Below, in pieces: positions 62,901 to 64,000 of a DNA stretch of 64,000 nt. The stretch covers positions 186,001 through 250,000 of the forward strand of contig JBAIAA010000026.1 in NCBI GenBank assembly GCA_037893245.1, given 5' to 3'. How positions within the stretch are numbered: the stretch's first letter is position 1; every line of letters starts with the position of its first letter. The notes under the pieces were generated by a model. It was given only the letters and a program-made list of their open reading frames with translations. It did not search any database and was not told the origin of the DNA. This DNA comes from Crossaster papposus (taxonomy: Eukaryota > Echinodermata > Asteroidea > Velatida > Solasteridae). A program made the translations under genes and the position numbers.

Positions 62901-63406
62901 CCATACACAGTGCAGTGCATCAGGTAAAAAGGTCTGGTGCACTTTGACGGATTTAGCTGTCAAAAAGTGTGTAAACAACCAAAGTCTAAGACTATGAGAG
63001 CTAATCCCACTGATGAGCAATGACATAGATGAATCCTGCTGCGTTCTGAAGCAGTTTGACATTGAGATTTCAGACCTGATGGATCTCGCTGCACTCTGCA
63101 GCCACGTCACTTTGACAACCAATGCAATCTGATGCATTCGGCAGGATTTCTAGCCAAAATACCTTGGAGGGTTAGGGTTAAAGGGTTGTGGTTAACTCAC
63201 AAACGGCGATCGATCTACATGTACCGGTATGTCAAGTGAGTACACAGACCTTCAGGCGTCTTAGGAACAGGATGTTTGAATTCATATGGCTGAGGAGGAT
63301 CCCACCACACACTGTCAAACAGCATGGTGTCGGTACATTGCACAGCGTACCTCGTCCAGGGGCAGATTCTCTCCAAAACCTCTCCTGATTCACTCTCAAT
63401 CTGCAA
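29899..63406 (-). CDS. GBE1: Glycogen branching enzyme (1,4-alpha-glucan branching enzyme), 3' twelve exons; N-terminus beyond the window
   Basis: Cytosolic GH13 enzyme that cuts alpha-1,4 glucan chains and reattaches them by alpha-1,6 bonds during glycogen synthesis. Exons in reading order: 63250-63406, 59078-59182, 57793-57883, 50941-51150, 46727-46842, 44962-45089, 43107-43205, 39522-39804, 35612-35796, 32863-32993, 31640-31757, 29899-29961. Every junction keeps phase and has GT..AG ends. About 565 residues are present of roughly 700 in the family. The four GH13 regions are visible: [16 protein letters not shown] (nucleophile Asp), TIAEDVSGMP (acid Glu, split by an intron) and [13 protein letters not shown] (His-Asp). 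The C-terminal domain ends [11 protein letters not shown]. Introns are packed with transposons. The gene looks intact. Confidence 0.97.
30018..30422. mobile_element. GTGACC-type MITE, family B, near-complete
   Basis: GTGACCTGTTCTAACGAAAC ... GTTTCGTTGGAGCAGGTCAC, flanked by ACTT and ATTT. The body has AAGTCGCACAATGTGTTTTA and TCATTTTAAAGCTGAGAACC. Confidence 0.88.
30500..30720. mobile_element. SINE-like repeat (GGAGGAAAACCCCACACG type)
   Basis: Contains TGTGGGAGGAAAACCCCACA, GGGGGAAACCCACGGAATCA and the tRNA-B-box-like GGGATTCAAACCCGGGTCAC then AACCGCTGTGCCAACCCGAC, the widespread reversed tRNA-SINE tail also known from vertebrates. A second copy, split by a MITE, is at 48190-48560. Confidence 0.55.
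31290..31425 (+). repeat. C-rich (CCCCTCCCCTCACCA)n simple repeat
   Basis: Purine-free on most of one strand; units CACCCCCTCCCCTCACCA. Intronic to GBE1, about 215 bases downstream of the exon at 31640. Confidence 0.95.
31640..31757 (-). CDS. GBE1: GBE1 exon: [11 protein letters not shown] segment
   Basis: Encodes [20 protein letters not shown] then [19 protein letters not shown]. Mammalian counterpart is [20 protein letters not shown]. Acceptor CCAAG|G, donor CAA|GTAAGA. Confidence 0.97.
32466..32723. mobile_element. hAT-type MITE with 8-bp target duplication
   Basis: CAGGGTTCTAGC ... GCTAGAACACTG, flanked by GTCTCGTT (32458-32465) and GTCTTGTT (32724-32731), 7 of 8 identical. CAGGG ends and 8-bp duplications are standard for hAT. 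The body repeats GCCGCCCGGTAC. Confidence 0.85.
32863..32993 (-). CDS. GBE1: GBE1 exon: C-terminal all-beta domain, first part
   Basis: Encodes [20 protein letters not shown] then [19 protein letters not shown], matching [20 protein letters not shown] of mammals. 43 codons plus two bases; donor GGAAA|GTATCC. The split lysine joins correctly to the next exon. Confidence 0.97.
33027..33545. mobile_element. Family K MITE copy
   Basis: TTAACCCTAACCCCATAGGC then CTTCAACAGCTCACACAGG, CCTGCCAAACTC, a foreign AT-rich segment, then GAACTGTGCCGTGACCATG, TTTCTGCCCTGAAC and GTCCAACAAAGTCCAACAAC. The right terminus is lost. Confidence 0.65.
34165..34340. mobile_element. Family G MITE, left part, cut by a GTGACC-type insertion
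   Basis: TTTAACCAGTTCGCACCGGAT ... CCTGAACCCGCCTCGC, then the family D element begins after ATTT. The right part of G is not recognisable after 34783. Confidence 0.75.
34344..34778. mobile_element. GTGACCGG-type MITE, family D, ATTT duplication
   Basis: GTGACCGGCTCTACAAAAAG ... CTTTTTGTAGAGCCGGTCAC; ATTT at 34340-34343 and 34779-34782. Closely similar to 51220-51661; fragments at 39893-40033 and 46600-46699. Confidence 0.92.
34883..35584. mobile_element. pogo/Tigger-like element with transposase start remnant
   Basis: CAGTCAAACCTGCCATTGCG ... GTGGCCACTATATCAAGG.TTTGAC, preceded by TA. At 35314 a short frame reads [20 protein letters not shown], like the N-terminal helix-turn-helix start of pogo/CENP-B transposases, then stops. 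The rest of the transposase is absent. Contains GTACATGT microsatellite. Sister copy at 38729-39457. Confidence 0.82.
35612..35796 (-). CDS. GBE1: GBE1 exon: [13 protein letters not shown] segment
   Basis: Encodes [20 protein letters not shown], then [20 protein letters not shown] and [20 protein letters not shown], a hallmark of branching enzymes ([17 protein letters not shown] in mammals). Donor CAG|GTACAT. Confidence 0.98.
35931..36838. mobile_element. GTGACC-type MITE, family B, with nested foldback
   Basis: GTGACCTGTTCCATCGAAAC ... GTTTCGTTGGATCAGGTCAC, flanked by ATAT and AAAT. Between about 36028 and 36586 it holds a second element with a palindrome (AATACCGCTTGGAGTCTGGG / CCCAGACTCCAAGCGGTATT, 36068-36137) whose arms extend to GGGAATAAATGTGTGTTCG / CGAACACACATTTATTCCC. 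Confidence 0.8.
37192..37820. mobile_element. GTGACCTG-type MITE, family E, AAAT duplication
   Basis: GTGACCTGTCACCACAAAAT ... ATTTTGTGGTGACAGGTCAC, 629 bp; AAAT at 37188-37191 and 37821-37824. Long subterminal matches including AAGAAGAAATGATGATTAGAACATAGC and its inverse. A solo right end is at about 57540-57660. Confidence 0.9.
37840..38575. repeat. Segment homologous to 8296-10160, with different insertions
   Basis: Shares ACAATAGTCAATGAAAAA, CAAAGTGCTTTAATGTACC and ACTACTGAATAATCATGACRCG with the 8-10 kb locus. It lacks the family G and hairpin insertions found there but carries a family A MITE (38116-38508) that the other locus lacks. Confidence 0.85.
38116..38508. mobile_element. Family A MITE, near-complete
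   Basis: TTAAAGGTAGGATACACAATTG ... TACCCTACCTTTAA. Contains CAACCGGCGTCGAGCAG, TTTCGCGATCGCCGTCCGGC, TTACAGGATATCTAGCGC and TGGATGCCTAGAATCATTA. Good reference copy of the family. Confidence 0.88.
38729..39457. mobile_element. Second pogo/Tigger-like element
   Basis: CAGTCAAACCTGCCATTGCG ... ATCAAGGTTTGACTG then TA. At 39177 a frame begins [25 protein letters not shown] and runs into the GTACAT microsatellite. Same internal structure as 34883-35584, so both descend from one deletion derivative. Confidence 0.85.
39522..39804 (-). CDS. GBE1: GBE1 exon: GH13 region IV (longest exon)
   Basis: Encodes [59 protein letters not shown] and [20 protein letters not shown], ending [20 protein letters not shown] is conserved region IV with the third catalytic carboxylate. 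Donor ATAG|GTAAGA. A pogo-like element (38729-39457) lies just downstream in the intron. Confidence 0.98.
40137..40300. repeat. Two family G right ends in tandem
   Basis: TTTATGTATACACGAATT(T/C)AGTATAC.CGTC(T/C)TCCGGCGCAAACTGGTTAAAACCAG.CAACTAAA occurs twice (about 40131-40200 and 40241-40310), with GAGGATCTCGACCAA after each. Confidence 0.75.
40470..40960. mobile_element. Family K MITE, inverted, parent of the 79-bp array
   Basis: TTTAACCCTAACTACCCTAAG at the left, then GGTTCAAGGCAGAAAGGCAT, GGCAGGTTTTAGTTCTGC, TACCAATAATTACTGAACC, and the terminal block AGTTTGTTAGGTTTGGTATG..GAGAGCCTAGGGGGTTAGGG, which continues directly into the array. Confidence 0.85.
40880..42988 (+). repeat. 79-bp minisatellite, about 26 units
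   Basis: Unit: AACTACTGAACCTGTGTGCA, GTTGTTGAAGTTTGTTAGGT, TTGGTATGCTTTCTAGTGCG, AGAGCCTAGGGGGTTAGGGT. Units vary at ACTGAACC/ACTAAACC/ACTGGACC, GTGCAGTTG/GTGAGTTG and TAGGGGGTT/TATGGGGGTT/TATAGGGTTT. Each unit retains the MITE terminus (GTTAGGGTTAA). In a GBE1 intron. Confidence 0.97.
43107..43205 (-). CDS. GBE1: GBE1 exon: DVSGMPALC segment
   Basis: Exactly 33 codons, phase 0 at both ends: [20 protein letters not shown] then [13 protein letters not shown], continuing region III after the catalytic Glu. Acceptor TGTGTAG|GAT, donor AAG|GTGAGT. Confidence 0.98.
43476..43833. mobile_element. MITE with GGGCCGATATTCATAAA ends
   Basis: GGGCCGATATTCATAAAAAC ... TTTTATGAATATCGGCCC. The body is made of AGCCAACTAGGCTTAGCAG-like words in both orientations. 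A related end at about 45154 starts the 46-bp array. Confidence 0.85.
43919..44614. mobile_element. Family A MITE with a nested foldback
   Basis: TTTAAAGAATACACAATTG ... AATGGTGTATCCTACATTTAA. Between about 44142 and 44460 lies a hairpin: ACTTGTTCACACAGCTTGGC and GTGATTCGGGGCAAGC mirrored by GCTTGCCCCGAATCAC and GCCAAGCTGTGTGAACAAGT. The hairpin tip is duplicated again at 44650-44730. Confidence 0.75.
44740..44957 (+). mobile_element. Single-unit HINE-like element ending at the GBE1 splice donor
   Basis: Shares GTGACGTCACATTAAAGGTG, CATAGGTTTTGTACACATTT and GATCGA.CTCAGACTTGGCACACAC with the element at 4081-5070, and the same end CTCTGTGTTTGTCCAAACAC.ATGTCTAA. Its terminus is four to five bases from the GBE1 exon at 44962. 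Confidence 0.75.
44962..45089 (-). CDS. GBE1: GBE1 exon ending at the catalytic acid
   Basis: Encodes [20 protein letters not shown] then [20 protein letters not shown] and AE; the last Glu is the GH13 acid/base residue. The donor is GTAATT and is followed at once by AGACATGTGTTTGG, the end of a tandem-element unit lying in the intron, so the repeat begins about six bases into the intron. Confidence 0.98.
45154..46036 (+). repeat. 46-bp minisatellite, about 19-20 units
   Basis: Begins GGGGCCATATTCATGAAACC (a MITE end like that at 43476) and then repeats GCCTAGATGGTTACTAAAAA then GGCCTGTAGTTTCTTACTATAAA. A shorter variant (GTTGCTTACTAA) is clustered at 45240-45310 and 45440-45560. In a GBE1 intron. 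Confidence 0.97.
46040..46700. other. Unique sequence plus a decayed family D right end
   Basis: No gene between the array and the GBE1 exon at 46727. 46610-46699 (ATACCAAATGAAAGCTTTAT..TTGGTAGAGTGGGTCAC, then AAAT) matches the right end of family D. Confidence 0.6.
46727..46842 (-). CDS. GBE1: GBE1 exon: GH13 region II with catalytic nucleophile
   Basis: Encodes [20 protein letters not shown] then [20 protein letters not shown]. The Asp of FRFDGVTSM is the family nucleophile; HHHG is typical of eukaryotic branching enzymes. Donor GTAAGC. Confidence 0.98.
47391..47632. mobile_element. Family G MITE
   Basis: TTACCAGTTTGCGCCGGAGG ... CCCGGCGCGAACTGGTTAA, with GGAAATGCGTGGGTGTGCTTCC in the body. 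Confidence 0.85.
47797..48078 (+). mobile_element. tRNA-derived SINE with V-SINE-like tail
   Basis: tRNA-like head: GGTCCAGTGGTTACAGTGTT (A box) and GTGGGTTCAAACCCTGGC (B box). Body CTTGGGCAAGACACTTTGCT; tail TTGTAAAGCGCTTTGATACAC and TAAAGCGCTATATAGAAA, the same tail style as vertebrate V-SINE/HE1 families and probably LINE-shared. Full-length looking. Confidence 0.88.
48190..48560. mobile_element. SINE-like repeat split by a small MITE
   Basis: GAGTAATTATGGGAAGACAA and, after the insertion, GAAAACCGGCGGAGTCAAG ... GGTTCCAACAAGGATCACAG ... CAACGCCAACCTGACTCC, related to 30500-30720. The insert (about 48253-48416) has CTGTGAGGCCAAAGACGTGA ... CACGTCTTTGGGCCTCACAG ends. Confidence 0.6.
48591..49385. 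mobile_element. Family A MITE split by a GTGACCC-type MITE (family C)
   Basis: TAAAGGTAGGATACACC then ATTT, the insert 48613-49014 (GTGACCCGCTCCATCGAAAT ... ATGGAGCGGGTCAC), ATTT again, and GCAGATATC continuing family A to ATCCTACCTTTAA. Exact 4-bp duplication; family A reads across the insert. Confidence 0.92.
49382..49771. mobile_element. Family M MITE between two family A copies, sharing TTAA
   Basis: TTAAAGGGATCGTATACGTT ... AACGTATACGATCCCTTTAA. Its left TTAA is also the right end of the family A copy 48591-49385, and its right TTAA is the left end of the family A copy at 49768-50214. Confidence 0.9.
49768..50214. mobile_element. Family A MITE, diverged
   Basis: TTAAAGATACACCATTTGC ... 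AAATGGTGTATCCTACCTTTAA. Contains TTTTCGCGATCGCCGTCTGG and TTACAGGATACCTAGCG. Confidence 0.75.
50215..50600. repeat. Dispersed repeat shared with 58890-59000, plus a family A fragment
   Basis: GATAATTTGACTTTTGGCCA, GCGCTGGTTGGTGTAGCACT and CGTTCCAGAACAAGAT recur near 58910-59000. 50522-50596 is a piece of family A (GGATATCTAGCGCAATTC). Confidence 0.6.
50770..50911. mobile_element. Family A MITE right half, beside a GBE1 exon
   Basis: AATTACAGGATATCTAGCGC ... AAATGGTGTATCCTACCTTTAA; ends 30 bases from the GBE1 exon at 50941. Confidence 0.8.
50941..51150 (-). CDS. GBE1: GBE1 exon: GH13 region I
   Basis: Encodes [40 protein letters not shown] and [20 protein letters not shown], ending [15 protein letters not shown] is conserved region I; the WDSRLF motif precedes the catalytic strand. 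69 codons plus split codons fit exactly. A GTGACC-type MITE with AAAT duplications sits about 70 bases away in the upstream intron. Confidence 0.98.
51220..51661. mobile_element. Family D GTGACCGG-type MITE, AAAT duplication
   Basis: GTGACCGGCTCTACAAAAAG ... TTTTTGTAGAGCCAGTCAC; AAAT at 51216-51219 and 51662-51665. Very like 34344-34778, suggesting recent activity of this family. Confidence 0.92.
51756..52380. mobile_element. MITE with CAGGGTGTC ends and TATA flanks
   Basis: CAGGGTGTCAAACAAAAACAA ... TTTTTTTGTTAGACACCCTG, TATA on each side. Arms share AATGGTACAAGGTTCATTATG-like and CATGAATGTCTTGTTTGTTCAG-like stretches in inverse order. About 625 bp. Confidence 0.88.
53621..55529 (+). pseudogene. 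Penelope-like element reverse transcriptase, no GIY-YIG endonuclease seen, broken
   Basis: Motifs in Penelope order: [50 protein letters not shown] (motif A), [10 protein letters not shown] (motif B), YRDD (motif C), [20 protein letters not shown] and [19 protein letters not shown]. The order and the [11 protein letters not shown] start are typical of PLEs. The family often carries a C-terminal GIY-YIG nuclease; here the frame ends soon after the RT with a Gln/Asn/Glu-rich tail and I see no GIY-YIG motif. Broken in about two places; fairly young judging by the length of open reading. Confidence 0.88.
55905..56500 (+). repeat. Diverged tandem duplication (about 300 bp) after the RT
   Basis: AAGTGGCCTGAACTGACCTCC.CA and AGGTGGCTAAAACTGACCCCCAGA head two copies that share ACGCTCTGG, ATTACAGATTTATCT, GCAGAAC.TTTTCC/GCTTCAGC and CTCAAAAAAATAACGAAAA. 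C runs sit at 55551 and 56188. Could be the element's repeated non-coding end. Confidence 0.65.
57793..57883 (-). CDS. GBE1: GBE1 exon: [14 protein letters not shown] segment
   Basis: Encodes [20 protein letters not shown] then [10 protein letters not shown], the highly conserved barrel strand of branching enzymes ([19 protein letters not shown] in mammals). Donor GTAAAC. The intron that follows holds the nested MITE, TA-flanked element and reverse transcriptase at 52.4-57.5 kb. Confidence 0.97.
58228..58379. repeat. Near-perfect palindrome with 70-bp arms
   Basis: TTGATTCCAAGACCGAGCTG, CCGTCCG, CTATCTGGGCTTATTGAGGG and CGCCCTTAATTATAAGGGCG run through the centre at about 58305 to the mirrored arm, ending CAGCTCGGTCTTGGAATCCA. 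Confidence 0.92.
59078..59182 (-). CDS. GBE1: GBE1 exon: start of GH13 barrel
   Basis: Acceptor CTACAG|GG and donor CAAG|GTACAT. Encodes [20 protein letters not shown] then [15 protein letters not shown], the classic YE.HVG opening of branching enzymes. Phases 2 in, 1 out, consistent with both neighbours. Confidence 0.97.
59970..60938. mobile_element. TA-flanked MITE inserted in the array, with a smaller MITE inside
   Basis: CCGTAATTTCCTGCGGTAAA ... TTTACCGCAGGAAATTACGG; the array reads AAGTA|GTTAAC across it, so TA was duplicated. Subterminal GGCGCA-type words (AAGGCGCAGG, ATAAGGCGC). Inside, 60522-60652 is another TIR element (AGTCTTGTTTGCAAGACG ... CGTCTTGCAAACAAGACT), a relative of which is at 34046. 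Confidence 0.92.
61608..62727. mobile_element. hAT-like element inserted in the array, 5-bp duplication
   Basis: CAGGGGTTTCCCTTAAC ... GCTAAGGGGAAACCCTG, 1,120 bp, flanked by CCTAA on both sides; the array sequence AACCCTAACCCC is restored when it is removed. Subterminal GGCCCGCCGGGC and CGCCGGCCGGACGACCG are GC-rich. No transposase recognised. Confidence 0.85.
62892..63182. mobile_element. TTTAACCCTGCC...GGTTAGGGTTAA MITE
   Basis: Begins TTTAACCCTGCCATACACAG after the array and ends GGAGGGTTAGGGTTAA. Body includes TCTGGTGCACTTTGACGG. Probably another member of the TTAA-CCCTAA group; lies 70 bases from the GBE1 exon at 63250. Confidence 0.6.
63250..63406 (-). CDS. GBE1: GBE1 exon: end of N-terminal domain
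   Basis: First GBE1 exon in the window. Phase-0 acceptor ACACAG|TTGCAG; ends CCTGAAG|GTCTGT, an unusual donor. Contains [17 protein letters not shown], then [13 protein letters not shown], which matches the end of the CBM48-like domain and the linker into the catalytic barrel (SGEILYRISPWAKYVV and YEFKHSRPKKP in mammals). Earlier exons lie past base 64000. Confidence 0.95.
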
Positions 63407-63795
63407 CTGTGTCACAAAGACAAATCAGATTTGTTTGCCAAATTAAAAATCAAATGTAAGGCTTGGAAACACTTGCAGTTTAAAGCTTAAAATACTTTTC
63501 CCATGTTATTTTGGAATTATATGTCACTTTTGTCACCATTGTACGATAAGAACGACCGTTAAATGCAAGTTATCCTAAACTACGCAATAACTGTTACGGT
63601 GTAAATAAATAGAATCAATCATGTTGAAATATTGTTTTGTCGGTGTGAGTACGATGTTTTCGCCGCCACAAACGTTTGACTCGAGTCGTTCGCACTGCAA
63701 CTTCATGGCGCATGCACTAGGTAAGTCACAAACCAATCACTAGTCAACCATTGGTTACGTGGGTAATCTTTTCTCAATTAATATAAACTCAATAT

Positions 63796-64000
63796 GTGAC
63801 CAGTTGTGACCCGTACAAAGTTGCACAATGTGTTTTATGACAATGCACTTGTGAAGTCATTTCGGCTAGGATTTTACCAGAAGGTTTGGTTTTTTTTTCT
63901 GAATTACGAACTATTATCTACAATCTCCCCAAGTTTGAACTTAAACTGTCACCCAGAAGTGTGTTTTTGGTCGATTTTGTGAAACAATCGTGTGTAGAAA
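63796..64000. mobile_element. Family B GTGACC-type MITE, runs off the window
   Basis: Preceded by ATAT; GTGACCAGTTGTGACCCG then GTTGCACAATGTGTTTTATG and CTTGTGAAGTCATTTCG, the family B body. The right end is beyond base 64000. Confidence 0.75.

Overview
The window is from an animal nuclear genome: intron-rich genes with GT..AG splice sites, many short transposon copies, tRNA-derived SINEs, a Penelope-type reverse transcriptase and a LINE. Frequent TACATGTA-type words, the repeat mix and the two host proteins suggest a marine invertebrate, most plausibly a deuterostome (echinoderm, hemichordate or cephalochordate). I cannot name a species.

Two host genes are certain and they converge. On the + strand, 17744-22101 holds a four-exon ATG8/LC3 autophagy gene of about 119 residues. 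On the - strand, twelve exons between 63406 and 29899 encode most of glycogen branching enzyme GBE1, from the end of the N-terminal domain through the whole GH13 catalytic domain to the stop. All twelve GBE1 exons join in phase and all catalytic residues are present; only the N-terminal exons lie beyond base 64000. The LC3 protein ends directly in the lipid-accepting glycine, and its first exon is out of phase by one base in a run of eight A, probably an assembly error.

Layout: 1-17.5 kb is repeat country (TTAA-flanked MITEs, a putative Helentron-related tandem element, a decayed LINE, a 1.25-kb hairpin, a MULE-like element with 9-bp target duplications, and a possible 3.9-kb TIR element ending about 225 bp before the LC3 start codon). 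17.7-22.1 kb is LC3 with MITEs and SINE heads in its introns. 22.1-29.9 kb is an intergenic repeat mixture. 29.9-63.4 kb is GBE1, whose large introns hold three minisatellites, two pogo-like elements, many GTGACC-ended elements, and a 4.7-kb TA-flanked inverted-repeat element enclosing a Penelope-like reverse transcriptase.

The main non-gene themes are: several unrelated MITE families sharing GTGACC/GGTCAC ends with AT-rich 4-bp target duplications; several TTAA-targeting families that insert into and abut one another; and three minisatellites (79, 46 and 57 bp units) that each grew from the end or body of a MITE, two of them with trimeric higher-order structure.
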